Of a stretch of DNA of 64,000 nt, positions 18,142 to 27,889 are shown piece after piece. The notes under the pieces are model-generated. The model saw only the letters and a program-made list of their open reading frames with translations, was not told the origin of the DNA and searched no databases. Every line of letters begins with the position of its first letter. Positions within the stretch are counted from its first letter, which is position 1. The stretch is from the NCBI RefSeq assembly GCF_028462125.1, contig NZ_CP115468.1:124001-188000 (forward strand), read 5' to 3'. This stretch comes from Leptospira sp. GIMC2001. GTDB lineage: Bacteria > Spirochaetota > Leptospiria > Leptospirales > Leptospiraceae. Made by a program: the position numbers and the translations under genes.

Positions 18142-19095
18142 TTAATGAGAGTCATTCATAGCAGTGACGAGATCTGGTTTCAGGTTAACAGGAATCCATC
18201 GACCTTGCTCGCGACTTTTGAATTTTACCTTACCTCTCTTGAGAGCATCTAATCTTCTACCTTCGTCTATAACTTTTACTGGAGGCTTTTTAAGATCCCA
18301 AACAATTCCGAATACTGAAAGCATTTTCAAAATGTAGTAACTCAAATCAATTTCATACCAGAAAAAACCTTGGTTGGCTGAGTGTGAATAATGGTGATGA
18401 TTGTTATGCCATCCTTCACCCATGGTAATGATTGCAAGAAATAAGTTATTTCTACTATCATCTTTGGTTTCATAGCGACGGCTACCAATCACATGAGCTA
18501 GCGAATTAATTGTCCATGTGCCATGCCCAAGAAAGAATGTAGACACTGCATAACCGTAAACAAGCCAATCCCATCCACCAATCATATAAAGCATGATAGA
18601 ATAAGAAAGTGGTGCAACCCAATGATATCGATCTAACCATACAAGTTCAGGAAATTTGAAATAATCTTTTATAATACGAGAATCATAATCATTGTATTCA
18701 CTATTGAGAAACCACAACAGATGAGAATACCAGAATCCTTTTTGTTTTGGTGAGTGAATATCTTTCTCGGTATCAGAGTAACGATGATGATTTCTATGAT
18801 GTGCAGCCCACCAAAGCGGACCTTTCTGCATTGCAGTTGCGCCAATCCAAGCTAAAATAAATTGAAAAACTCGAGAAGTTTTGAATGCATTGTGTGAAAA
18901 ATATCGATGATATGCCGCTGTGATACCAAACATTCTTACATAATAAGCGACCACTGCTAGCAGCAGAAGCTCCCAACGAAATTCAACTGTAAATACAAAT
19001 AGGACGGTTGAAGATATCAGAAGAAATAAGATTAGAAATAGAATGGGTGCCTTTTGCTTGACCAACGGTTGTATGCTTGTTTCAGACGCTTGCAT
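18142..19095 (-). CDS. Acyl-CoA/acyl delta-9 fatty acid desaturase
   Basis: A 317-residue membrane di-iron desaturase with all three histidine boxes: HRYFSH (63-68), HRNHH (100-104) and HNNHH (about 240). Two hydrophobic hairpins flank the boxes. The pattern is that of stearoyl-CoA type delta-9 desaturases, which introduce a cis double bond using O2 and an electron donor. This would set membrane fluidity and oleate formation in an aerobic spirochaete. It is divergent from lysC, with 109 bp between the two starts. Preceded by AGAGG. Confidence 0.92.
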   Translation of the reverse strand: MQASETSIQPLVKQKAPILFLILFLLISSTVLFVFTVEFRWELLLLAVVAYYVRMFGITAAYHRYFSHNAFKTSRVFQFILAWIGATAMQKGPLWWAAHHRNHHRYSDTEKDIHSPKQKGFWYSHLLWFLNSEYNDYDSRIIKDYFKFPELVWLDRYHWVAPLSYSIMLYMIGGWDWLVYGYAVSTFFLGHGTWTINSLAHVIGSRRYETKDDSRNNLFLAIITMGEGWHNNHHHYSHSANQGFFWYEIDLSYYILKMLSVFGIVWDLKKPPVKVIDEGRRLDALKRGKVKFKSREQGRWIPVNLKPDLVTAMNDSH

Positions 19096-19204
19096 GATTT
19101 ACCTCTGCTTACGTATGAGTAGAATTTTCTCAAAAGGTTGCAAAAATAATCTACTTGTCCGTTGGATTCGAAAAAAAATCATAGTGATAGAGAAATTCAT
19201 ACAA

Positions 19205-20425
19205 ATGTCCCTAACTATTGTGCAAAAATACGGCGGAACCTCAGTTGGCGATACCACTAAGATAAAAAATGTCGCAAACAGGATCAAATCCTACTATGAG
19301 GCTGGTAAAAATGTAGCTGTAGTAGTCTCTGCAATGGGACATACTACTGACGAACTCGTATCCCTTGCAGATCAGATCACTGATAATCCTCCTAAACGAG
19401 AAATGGATATGTTGCTTTCAACTGGTGAGCAAGTCTCTGTCGCTTTGCTTGCGATGGCACTAGAATCGATCGGTGTACCTGCAGTTTCTTTTACTGGATC
19501 TCAGATAAAAATGATGACCGATGGCAATCATTCCAATGCAAAAATTGATTCCATTGATAGAACACGCATAGACAAAGCTTTTGAATCAAAACGCGTTGCG
19601 ATCATTGCAGGATTTCAAGGAATAGATAAAGAAGAAAATATCACCACACTTGGTCGTGGTGGATCAGATACAACTGCAGTTGCCATAGCGGCTGCGTTAG
19701 GTGCTGATGAATGTGAAATTTATACTGATGTGAACGGTGTGTACACAACTGACCCGAATAAAGTTCCTGGTGCCAAAATGCACAAGCAGATTACTTATGA
19801 GGAGATGTTAGAATTGGCAAGTCTTGGAGCCGGCGTATTGCATTCAAGATCTGTTGAAATGGCAATGAATTATGGTGTTACTATACATGTTCGCAGTAGT
19901 TTTCATCGAGAACCGGGAACATTGGTTGTGAGTGAGGATAAAATTATGGAAAAAATGAAAGTAAGTGGTGTTACCGTTAAGAGTGATCAAGCAAGGATAA
20001 CAATCCCAAATGTAAAGGATCAACCGGGTATAGCTGCCAAATTGTTTTCTGCACTCTCAGCAAAAGATGTGATCGTGGATGTGATTGTTCAATCATCTCC
20101 TCATGATGGTATTAATACTATTTCATTTACCACAGCAAAGAAAGATGTGATCACTGCAAAACCCATTCTTGAAGATATCAAAAAGGATATGACTTCCGGC
20201 GAGATAGAAATTGATGATAGCATTGCGATTCTCTCTGCTGTAGGTGTTGGAATGAAATCCCATGTCGGTGTTGCAGCAAAAATGTTTCAATCTCTTGCGG
20301 ATGCTGGCATCAATATTTTGATGATATCAACTTCCGAGATCAAAATTTCCTGCGTAATTCCTCAATCCAAAGCTCAAGATGGATTGAAAGCTATTCATTC
20401 AGCTTTTGGATTGGATCAGATTTAA
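19205..20425 (+). CDS. lysC: Aspartate kinase
   Basis: A 406-residue monofunctional aspartokinase: ATP + L-aspartate to 4-phospho-L-aspartate, first step to Lys, Thr, Met and diaminopimelate. The start is the ATG before [15 protein letters not shown]; the frame is open further upstream but that part overlaps the divergent desaturase. Signatures are VQKYGGTSV at the N-terminus, [14 protein letters not shown] and [14 protein letters not shown] in the kinase domain, then two ACT domains (from about residue 265) that would give amino-acid feedback. A weak AGAGA ribosome site precedes it. Confidence 0.96.
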   Translation: MSLTIVQKYGGTSVGDTTKIKNVANRIKSYYEAGKNVAVVVSAMGHTTDELVSLADQITDNPPKREMDMLLSTGEQVSVALLAMALESIGVPAVSFTGSQIKMMTDGNHSNAKIDSIDRTRIDKAFESKRVAIIAGFQGIDKEENITTLGRGGSDTTAVAIAAALGADECEIYTDVNGVYTTDPNKVPGAKMHKQITYEEMLELASLGAGVLHSRSVEMAMNYGVTIHVRSSFHREPGTLVVSEDKIMEKMKVSGVTVKSDQARITIPNVKDQPGIAAKLFSALSAKDVIVDVIVQSSPHDGINTISFTTAKKDVITAKPILEDIKKDMTSGEIEIDDSIAILSAVGVGMKSHVGVAAKMFQSLADAGINILMISTSEIKISCVIPQSKAQDGLKAIHSAFGLDQI

Positions 20426-20514
20426 GATTCTCACGTAATTGTCGATAGAGTTAGAGATTAATTCTATCTAATTGGTCTTGACCTAATTGCGATAACTGAG
20501 GAAAAAGGAAGAGT

Positions 20515-21555
20515 ATGATCTTGCTTTCGAAGCGAATTATTTATTTATTTCCGATTGGAATTTTATTGCTCAGTGGTCTACCAAGAACAACGGAAGCAGT
20601 CAATCGAGAAAGCCTCAATCAGATCATCGCAATTGTAGGTTCCAAATCTCTTTCTGTCATGGACTATGAAGCGGGCGTTGAACGTTACAAAGTCATCTCC
20701 AAATTTGCCCCACCTACCCGAAAGAATCAATCTTTCAGAAGCCAAGTAATCGATTTCCTAATTGATCGTGCTATTGTTGATATTGTCGCTGAAGAAGAAT
20801 CCATTCAAGTCAATGAGAAGAGAATCGAAGCTGAAATAGACAGACGAATGGAACAGATGGGCATTACAGATCTTGAACAATTCAAAAAGCAAACTGCTCA
20901 ACAGACTGGAATGAGTTATGAACAATGGATTCTCGATCTACCGTATCAGATTAAGAAAGGACAGCTTTTGCAGATCCGGGTTACAACTCCCCTTCCTTCC
21001 GAACAAGAAGTACGTAATTGGTATAATAAAAACAAAGGCAAAGTTGGCTTTGAAGTAAAATTTAGAGAGATTGCTATCGGACCAAAAGACGGCTCGATAG
21101 ATGAAGAATCTAGAGTTTATAAAGAAGTAGCAGAGATTAGGTCAAATGTATTAAAAGATCCTAGTCTATTTCGTTTGATTGCAAGCGGACCAAGAAACGA
21201 ATCAAGATTCAAATCATCAGGTGGTTTAGTGAATTGGGTTCCAACCTTTGAATTGTACAAACAGAGTCCAACTTTGGCGACAATTTCCGGACAAACCAAA
21301 GAAGGTAAAATCTCAGAAATTTTTCGAGATGAACGAAAGAGATATTGTATCATATATGTAGAAGGAATTCGCGCTACACCTTTGGATAGTGTTAGGCGAG
21401 GAGTTCAAAATGTTCTCTATCGAGATAAAGAACAGCAAGCTTTTGAGAATTGGCTTGAACAGATGCGAAATCAAGTAACCGTTACAACGTATGATCCGAT
21501 TTACAATCGTGAACATAATATTAAGATTGAAGAAGAAGTATATAATCTAGATTGA
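20515..21555 (+). CDS. SurA/PpiC-like periplasmic chaperone
   Basis: The 346-residue product has a signal peptide (residues 1-28) followed by a SurA N-terminal-type helical domain (NQIIAIVGSKSLSVMDYEAG, then a long helical region) and a parvulin-like segment around 180-300 (VKFREIAIGP, FKSSGGLVNWVP, GKISEIF) lacking some active-site residues. It probably chaperones outer-membrane proteins through the periplasm. A clear AAAGGAAGAG ribosome site precedes the ATG. Its TGA overlaps the ATG of the next gene (TGATG), so it heads a coupled four-gene unit. Confidence 0.82.
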   Translation: MILLSKRIIYLFPIGILLLSGLPRTTEAVNRESLNQIIAIVGSKSLSVMDYEAGVERYKVISKFAPPTRKNQSFRSQVIDFLIDRAIVDIVAEEESIQVNEKRIEAEIDRRMEQMGITDLEQFKKQTAQQTGMSYEQWILDLPYQIKKGQLLQIRVTTPLPSEQEVRNWYNKNKGKVGFEVKFREIAIGPKDGSIDEESRVYKEVAEIRSNVLKDPSLFRLIASGPRNESRFKSSGGLVNWVPTFELYKQSPTLATISGQTKEGKISEIFRDERKRYCIIYVEGIRATPLDSVRRGVQNVLYRDKEQQAFENWLEQMRNQVTVTTYDPIYNREHNIKIEEEVYNLD

Positions 21556-23135
21556 TGAAAACTTTAGATTATACACCAGCTTTGGTTGCGATCTATGTAG
21601 ACAAATCTACTTTAGAGTTTTATAATTCAATTGATTTATCAAAGCTATCATCATTATTCACAGATAAAATTCGAAAATTTCTGCCTGAGACAAAATTCTA
21701 TTCCAATTATTCCTTTTCATTTTCGGAGAAAATTCTTGATCCAAATCAAAAGACTATAGAATCCGAATCTGAATTTTTACAACAAATATTGAATATTCTT
21801 CCAGAATCTACAATGAATTCGCAAGATTGGGATGAAGTCTGTTTTTTCTATTTTCGGGGGATTGCTCCTTTATTGGATGTAAATCTAACAGAGAGTATTT
21901 GGCAGAGACATAAAAGATATCTCAGTCAATATTCTTACAGTGAGAATCTTCCTGAAGGAATCGTACCGAAAATTCTGACACGTGAATTTCTACTTAGTCT
22001 GCCTCCTCAACTCTCGCAAGATAGTCATGAATATTTTCTAAAAAATATCAATTTATATGATGTGGAAATTTTCTTCCATCCACCTGATCTGCGTCAGTAT
22101 CGATTGAATCTTTTGCCAAATGATAAACGTTCATTCCATTTGGTAAATGCATTGATTGGCAAATCGGAAGAAATCCATTATGCTGATATTCTCCCTCAGT
22201 TAGAACAAAATCCTAACTGGTTTCGGTCTGGTCCGTCTTGGATAGAGATCGAAGTGCATCGAGGTTGCGAATTAAAATGTACATTTTGTCCAAGACAATT
22301 CCTTGATAATAGCAATGACGGACTCTATCTAAATCGAGCTGTGATTCGGGATTCAATCGCACAGTTGGATGAATTTCCCACTGAGTATACTGTTTGTTTT
22401 GGCGGTATGGGTGAACCTTTTCTCCACCAAGATTTACGTTCCATAATAACAGAAGTTTTAAAAGGCCGCAATTTAAAAGAACTCATTATAGAAACTGCTT
22501 TGTATTCTGATTGGGAAATTATTCAAACAGCATTCGAGAATATTACAGAATTGCAAAGTTCTAAAGTTACAGTAATCGTGAATCTAACCACAGGCAAGCA
22601 AGATCGCTATACTAAATTGTATGGATCTGCAATGTATCAAAAGGTTTTAGAAAATTTAGTGAAGCTTGAGACAATTCTTCCTAAGAAAAACATTGCTGTT
22701 CAATTGATTAAAATGCTAGAAATTGAAGATGAAGTTGATTCTTATTTTGACAATTTTGAGAAAAAAGGATACCAGATCATATTCCAAAAATACAATAGAT
22801 TTGCACGATTGATGCCAGAGAAAAGAGTCAGTGATCTAACTCCCATGAAGCGAGAATTTTGTTGGCATTTAGCTCGGGAACTCTATATCAATGCGGATGG
22901 ATCTGTTTCTATTTGTAGACAGCTACCAAGTTCTTCTCCGAACTCTCCAGACTCGAAATTTAAACAGATTGGAAATATGCAGAATTTGGATACAATCGGA
23001 AATATCAAGATGGATAGGATTTCAGATATTTGGGAAAAAGGACTCTCATCATTTAAGTCTTCTTTTTTAGGCGATCATGAAGGAACAGGTGCCCCCTGTA
23101 TGGAATGTGATGAGTGGTATACCTTCAACGGATAA
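21555..23135 (+). CDS. Spiro-SPASM radical SAM protein
   Basis: The 526-residue protein carries a radical SAM core with the cluster motif in HRGCELKCTFCPRQF (CxxxCxxC) and a C-terminal SPASM-type region with cysteines in ELYINADGSVSICRQ and APCMECDEW. The N-terminal about 210 residues are a separate domain, as in the spirochaete-specific spiro-SPASM family. Start is the ATG overlapping the previous TGA; the preceding TTG is less likely. The family's reaction is unknown; SPASM relatives modify peptides or proteins. The coding region overlaps the next gene by up to 59 bp. Confidence 0.85.
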   Translation: MKTLDYTPALVAIYVDKSTLEFYNSIDLSKLSSLFTDKIRKFLPETKFYSNYSFSFSEKILDPNQKTIESESEFLQQILNILPESTMNSQDWDEVCFFYFRGIAPLLDVNLTESIWQRHKRYLSQYSYSENLPEGIVPKILTREFLLSLPPQLSQDSHEYFLKNINLYDVEIFFHPPDLRQYRLNLLPNDKRSFHLVNALIGKSEEIHYADILPQLEQNPNWFRSGPSWIEIEVHRGCELKCTFCPRQFLDNSNDGLYLNRAVIRDSIAQLDEFPTEYTVCFGGMGEPFLHQDLRSIITEVLKGRNLKELIIETALYSDWEIIQTAFENITELQSSKVTVIVNLTTGKQDRYTKLYGSAMYQKVLENLVKLETILPKKNIAVQLIKMLEIEDEVDSYFDNFEKKGYQIIFQKYNRFARLMPEKRVSDLTPMKREFCWHLARELYINADGSVSICRQLPSSSPNSPDSKFKQIGNMQNLDTIGNIKMDRISDIWEKGLSSFKSSFLGDHEGTGAPCMECDEWYTFNG

Positions 23136-24963
23136 CTGTTTTGCCTTCGTTCAAGCTAGGATAGGATCTTCTCGCCTTACAGGAAAAGTTCTAAAAAATC
23201 TTCCAAATCCAAATGGACCGAATTTACTAGAACACATTCACTCACGATTGATCAAAATTTTGCCTGAAGATAGAATTGTTTTTCTGATTCCTGAGACAGA
23301 TAAACAATTGGAAGAATTTCTTATTGGCAGAAAATTTAATTATTTCCTTGGTCCCCTAGATGATGTAAGGGCTCGATTTAGGCTTGCTGCAGAAAAATAT
23401 TCTGCTGACATTATATTTCGACTAACGGGAGATAATCCATTTGTTGATATCAGAGCTATGGAATTGATTCTCGAAGCTTGGAATTATAGTTTTGTTCATA
23501 ATAAGCAAGCTCTCGATCTAGTGAGTTGTACACCATTGCCGCTTGGTATGGGTATAGAATCCTTTTCTGTGTCAGCACTTATGAGTGGTGAGGATTGTAA
23601 CGAAGAAAGACATAAAGAGCATGTAAGTCTTCATATAAAAGAAAAGCCAAATCTATACAATATTATTCGGATCCCCACTGGTATGAGTTCAGTTGTGAAT
23701 GGCATACGATGCACAATTGATGAGCCTGCTGATTTTGAGATGATGGAAGCAATTTGCAAATCTATTGCTCCAACGTCTATCTTGACGAACCAATCAAATC
23801 AAGAAAATTCCAATAACAATCAACTTGCTCAACTCAAATCATTGGACGCAAGGTATGAGGAATCTTTTCAATCTAACTCAATGAAAGTAAGTTTCTCTGA
23901 TCCTTATCAGCAGATCACTGCCGAGACTGTTTTAAATTTGTATAATAACAATCCAGAGATTTTTGCTATCAATCAGAAAGTAGATCAAGTTCGTTTTCCC
24001 TTACCTCCGCCGATCACTAAGAGAAAGGAACAAATTCTAATCATCGCTGGAAATCCCAAGCAATTTGGTTATGGACACTGGGAAAGGATGAGTATTCTCG
24101 CGGCACAACTCGCTGTTGAAGGATTCAATCTGACTATGACAGACATTGAACCCGAATCAAATTCAACTTTAGAAAAGTATGATATAGTTATCTTTGATAA
24201 AAGGGATATTGATATTACGAATCGAATGCAATGTCCAGTTCTCTATATTGATTCCAATCGATCTAATAGGAGCAAATATCCTGAAAGTCATATAGATATT
24301 CTTCCGAATACAATCCATTCTGGAAATCTAGATGATTTCAATATTCTTATCTCATCTTATGTGAATCACACTCCATATTTCAACTCCTTGAAGAAAAAGA
24401 AAAAATGGGAACTCTTAATTTATGCAGGCAATCTTGATTATAATTCCAGTACAATTCTTGATAGGTCTGTCGTTGAGTTATTTCCGCCAGAGCATATTTA
24501 CAGAATTGGTGGAATGGATACTGGTTTGGTACCATGGAAAGCACGAGTAACCAAATCGGAATGGTGGCTCCTACTGAGATCAACTAAGAAATTCTTATCC
24601 TATTTTGGTCAAGGTGTCATGGAAGCGATAGCTCTTGATTTAGAAGTTGCTACATATTCCATTTCAAAAACCCATCGTGAACTTAGTTTACTTTTAGACA
24701 GAGAAGCGTCTATTCCTTGGTTAGGTGATGTTGTTGCATATGATTTTGACAGTCCTTATGACCAAGACCTAAGTAATGGAAGCAATAGTGCTAACGAAAA
24801 AAATACATCATCAAATATTCTAGATTCAATTGAAAATGACAAGTATTCTCGTAAATTCGAATTAAGATTCTCTAAGTCTAGTAAGCAATTTACGAATACG
24901 GCAATTTCTGAAATTTTAATATGGATAGACAAGGAGATGAAAAGATCAAGGATTGGGTTATGA
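23077..24963 (+). CDS. SpsF-like cytidylyltransferase fused to SpsG-like domain
   Basis: Residues about 15-240 match SpsF/CMP-sugar-synthase-type nucleotidyltransferases (FVQARIGSSRLTGKVLK, LGPLDDVRARFRLAAEKY, FRLTGDNPFVDIRAME). Residues about 310-560 resemble SpsG-like GT-B nucleotide-sugar enzymes (GYGHWERMSILAAQLA, LIYAGNLDYNSS, FGQGVMEAIALDLEVATYS). SpsF-SpsG pairs make activated nonulosonic or related surface sugars. The frame starts inside the spiro-SPASM gene; the internal ATG at 23110 is an equally plausible start and shortens the overlap to 26 bp. A short Asn/Ser-rich region near 570-600 is low complexity. Confidence 0.8.
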   Translation: MKEQVPPVWNVMSGIPSTDNCFAFVQARIGSSRLTGKVLKNLPNPNGPNLLEHIHSRLIKILPEDRIVFLIPETDKQLEEFLIGRKFNYFLGPLDDVRARFRLAAEKYSADIIFRLTGDNPFVDIRAMELILEAWNYSFVHNKQALDLVSCTPLPLGMGIESFSVSALMSGEDCNEERHKEHVSLHIKEKPNLYNIIRIPTGMSSVVNGIRCTIDEPADFEMMEAICKSIAPTSILTNQSNQENSNNNQLAQLKSLDARYEESFQSNSMKVSFSDPYQQITAETVLNLYNNNPEIFAINQKVDQVRFPLPPPITKRKEQILIIAGNPKQFGYGHWERMSILAAQLAVEGFNLTMTDIEPESNSTLEKYDIVIFDKRDIDITNRMQCPVLYIDSNRSNRSKYPESHIDILPNTIHSGNLDDFNILISSYVNHTPYFNSLKKKKKWELLIYAGNLDYNSSTILDRSVVELFPPEHIYRIGGMDTGLVPWKARVTKSEWWLLLRSTKKFLSYFGQGVMEAIALDLEVATYSISKTHRELSLLLDREASIPWLGDVVAYDFDSPYDQDLSNGSNSANEKNTSSNILDSIENDKYSRKFELRFSKSSKQFTNTAISEILIWIDKEMKRSRIGL

Positions 24964-26003
24964 TTCGAGTTTTTTATTTAGTTACTATACAATTATTTTT
25001 GATTATATTTTTCCCAACGATTATAACTGGGCAAGATCTCACTAGAGATGCAAATTCAAATTTTCGAATTCTCAATAATTTGGATTCCGCAAAGCGCATA
25101 GAAGTACAAAAGCTCGGACGCGATGTCATTAATTTTCTCAGATGGAAAAAATTGCCAATAGCAGAACAAAAATTTAGGGAATTGGAAGCGGTCGATAAAA
25201 CTACAGATGAATATTTTTATCTTCGGGCGGCTATTGCCTTTTCAAAGAAGAATCTAAATTGGGCTGAAGAAGATTTGAAGACAACTCTGCAGATCAATCC
25301 TCAGCATGAGCCATCTTACTACCTTCTAGCTATGGTGTATGCAATGTGGGGTGATTGGGAGAAAGCAAAAGAAGCTAGTCGACTTTCTGTTGAGCTATCA
25401 CCATATAATCCTCATTATCGTATGAACTTTGCTCTTATGAATTTCTATCTGAGCAATTATGAAAAAGCAAAAGAAGAAGCTACAAAATGTATTGAGCAAA
25501 AGGCGAATTATTCTGAAGCCAAAATTCTCTCCATTCAAGTGGATCGATTGCTATCGAACAGGGAATCTGCTTTGAAGTTTGCAGAGAAACTTTTTCGAGA
25601 AGAACCGAACCAGAGAGATATTAGATTTTTATTGGCGGAACTTGTTTTTGAAACCAGGCAAGACTACCAGAGAGTGATTGAATTATTAAATAAAGAAAGG
25701 ATCATGCCGATTACTTCAAGACGTGCATTGGCAATTTCTTACAGAAAATTATTGCAATATCCTCAAGCTGAATCGCATTTTCGTTTAATTATGTCATCAG
25801 GACTATCTAATTCTGAGGATTTTAGAAGGTATCTTGCGGTTTTGGTTGAGCAGGAAAAATGGACACAAGCTGATGAGTTGACCAAACAATCGGCAGCATC
25901 CCAGAAAGAGCGAGCAGATGAAGTTCGAGATGCCTATGAACTCGCAATCAAAGCCAGGTTTGTTCGAGATAAGTTGTATTATTACTTCCCTATATTGCCA
26001 TAA
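24960..26003 (+). CDS. TPR-repeat exported protein
   Basis: Start is the ATG at 24960 forming an ATGA overlap with the upstream stop, preceded by AAGGATTGGG; it opens a signal peptide (MIRVFYLVTIQLFLIIFFPT). The 347-residue product then has about six tetratricopeptide-like units (YFYLRAAIAFSKKNLNWAEE, YLLAMVYAMWGDWEKAKEAS, YRMNFALMNFYLSNYEKAKE). TPR proteins act as scaffolds. As last gene of the SurA-like/spiro-SPASM/SpsF-SpsG unit it may assemble an envelope machine, but its partner is unknown. Confidence 0.8.
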   Translation: MIRVFYLVTIQLFLIIFFPTIITGQDLTRDANSNFRILNNLDSAKRIEVQKLGRDVINFLRWKKLPIAEQKFRELEAVDKTTDEYFYLRAAIAFSKKNLNWAEEDLKTTLQINPQHEPSYYLLAMVYAMWGDWEKAKEASRLSVELSPYNPHYRMNFALMNFYLSNYEKAKEEATKCIEQKANYSEAKILSIQVDRLLSNRESALKFAEKLFREEPNQRDIRFLLAELVFETRQDYQRVIELLNKERIMPITSRRALAISYRKLLQYPQAESHFRLIMSSGLSNSEDFRRYLAVLVEQEKWTQADELTKQSAASQKERADEVRDAYELAIKARFVRDKLYYYFPILP

Positions 26004-26050
26004 AATAAACTATTCATGTTTCTATGAATTGAATGCGAATTTAAATTAGA

Positions 26051-26082
26051 TCTATCGACAGAATAATGATCCTGCCGATAGA
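26051..26082. terminator. Convergent hairpin between TPR gene and pntB
   Basis: TCTATCGACAG (26051-26061) and CTGCCGATAGA (26072-26082) pair at ten of eleven positions around a 10-nt loop, in the 93-bp convergent gap. A shared terminator is likely although no long U tract is present on either strand. Confidence 0.5.
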
Positions 26083-26096
26083 GATAGCATTTGCGA

Positions 26097-27482
26097 TTAC
26101 TCTTTTAGAGCGTTGATGATTTCTTGTGTAACTTTCTTGCCATCACCGAATAGCATCAAAGCGTTTTCTGCAATGAACAATGGGTTAGGCACTCCCGCAA
26201 ATCCAGGAGATAGTGACCTTTTGATCACGATCACAGTCTTTGCTTTGTCAACATCTAGAATTGGCATTCCGGCTATCGGACTTTTTGGATCGGTTTTGGC
26301 TAGAGGGTTAACAACATCATTTGCGCCATTTACAATCACAACATCAACGTTATTGAAAGTTGGATTGATCTCGTCCATTTCCTTTAATTTATCGTACGGA
26401 ATGTCCGCTTCAGCAAGAAGTACGTTCATATGTCCTGGCATACGACCAGCAACTGGATGGATTGCAAATTCTACCTCAATTCCTCGGGCAGTAAGAACAT
26501 TATAAAGATCTCGAACCGTATGTTGAGCTTGAGAAACTGCCATTCCATATCCTGGAACGATCACAACTTTTCTTGCAATATCTAGAATCATAGCTACTTC
26601 TTCAGCAGAGGTAGATTTTACTTTTCCAGAATAGAAGTCACCATCGTCTTTTGTAGTCTCGGCAATTGCACCAAATCCACCAAACAATACATTGGTTAGA
26701 GAGCGATTCATTGCTTTACACATAATCTGCGTTAGGATAATCCCGGAAGCGCCAACTAACGAACCAGCAATGATCAGAACATTATTATCTAAAACGAATC
26801 CGTTCATAGATGCGGCAATTCCTGAGTAGGAGTTAAGCAATGAAATAACAACCGGCATATCTGCTCCACCAATTGGCACTACGAGCAAAATACCGAGAAG
26901 AGTTCCGATCCCTGCAACAATCCAATATAAATTTGGATCAAAAGGTTCATAGACGAAGAATCCGCCAATTGCAAGAGCACCTAGAAATACGATAGATTTG
27001 ACAACTTGATCTCCTGGATAACGAACAGCTTGTTCGGTCACTAGACCCTGCAATTTTCCAAACGCAATTAGTGAACCAGAAAAAGTCACAGCTCCAATGA
27101 TGGCAGAAAGAATGGTCGAAACAGAGAAATGTGGTTCAATAGACAATCCTCTTTCATTCAATTCAATAAATGCTGCTCCTGCAACGAGTACCGAGGCAAT
27201 ACCACCAAAGCCATTGAGAATCGCTACGAGTTGAGGCATCGCTGTCATTTGAATTCGAGCCGCAAGTATGATTCCTATGATCGAACCTACAACTATTCCG
27301 CCAGCAATGATTTCGTAGCTTAAGATGCTTTTGTCAAAAAGTGTTACCACAATTGCAATCAACATCCCTAGCGCACCGAGTGCATTTCCTCGAACGGCAG
27401 TTCTAGGATGGGATAGGTTTTTTAAACCAACGATAAATAAAACGGAAGCAATAAGATATGCGAGATTTACAAAATTTTCCAT
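26097..27482 (-). CDS. pntB: NAD(P) transhydrogenase subunit beta
   Basis: The 461-residue beta subunit of proton-translocating transhydrogenase, which couples proton import to hydride transfer from NADH to NADP+. The N-terminal about 265 residues give eight or nine membrane helices; the C-terminal domain III binds NADP(H), with the signature VPGYGMAVSQAQHTVRDLYN, then HPVAGRMPGHMNVLLAEADI and VDVVIVNGANDVVNP. Its ATG directly follows the TAA of the alpha-2 gene, with AAGAAGGA as ribosome site inside that gene. Confidence 0.96.
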   Translation of the reverse strand: MENFVNLAYLIASVLFIVGLKNLSHPRTAVRGNALGALGMLIAIVVTLFDKSILSYEIIAGGIVVGSIIGIILAARIQMTAMPQLVAILNGFGGIASVLVAGAAFIELNERGLSIEPHFSVSTILSAIIGAVTFSGSLIAFGKLQGLVTEQAVRYPGDQVVKSIVFLGALAIGGFFVYEPFDPNLYWIVAGIGTLLGILLVVPIGGADMPVVISLLNSYSGIAASMNGFVLDNNVLIIAGSLVGASGIILTQIMCKAMNRSLTNVLFGGFGAIAETTKDDGDFYSGKVKSTSAEEVAMILDIARKVVIVPGYGMAVSQAQHTVRDLYNVLTARGIEVEFAIHPVAGRMPGHMNVLLAEADIPYDKLKEMDEINPTFNNVDVVIVNGANDVVNPLAKTDPKSPIAGMPILDVDKAKTVIVIKRSLSPGFAGVPNPLFIAENALMLFGDGKKVTQEIINALKE

Positions 27483-27764
27483 TTAGTCCTTCTTCTTGAA
27501 CATGCCCAGCATTCTCTGAGTAACTAGGAATCCACCAACCACATTGATAGTTGCAAAAACCACTGCCGCACTTCCTAGAATCGTAGTGAGCATTGTGTCC
27601 TGAGACCCCGCGGATAGGATCGCACCGATTACCGTAATTCCAGAGATCGCATTGGATCCTGACATTAACGGTGTGTGTAAAATTGGTGGAATCTTGGTGA
27701 TCACTTCGAATCCAATGAATATAGCTAGAACAAAAATTGTGAGTGCTGTTACGAGTGTTTCCAT
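27483..27764 (-). CDS. pntAB: NAD(P) transhydrogenase subunit alpha, membrane part (alpha-2)
   Basis: A 93-residue protein with three or four hydrophobic segments (VTALTIFVLAIFIGFEVITK, PLMSGSNAISGITVIGAILS) matching the separate transmembrane alpha-2 subunit of three-subunit transhydrogenases. It abuts pntB with zero spacing. The NAD-binding alpha-1 subunit that normally comes first in such operons is not in this window; upstream sequence is a decayed restriction-type gene. Alpha-1 must be encoded elsewhere or the enzyme is non-functional. Confidence 0.92.
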   Translation of the reverse strand: METLVTALTIFVLAIFIGFEVITKIPPILHTPLMSGSNAISGITVIGAILSAGSQDTMLTTILGSAAVVFATINVVGGFLVTQRMLGMFKKKD

Positions 27765-27889
27765 ACTTACTTCACCTTATCCCTAAATTAAGGCTTTTTG
27801 TAAAACAAATTAGCAAATCCGAGATTTAGATCTACTTTTTTTACAGAATTTTGAACTTTGACAAGCCAAAGTAAAGCTTACTCAAATCA

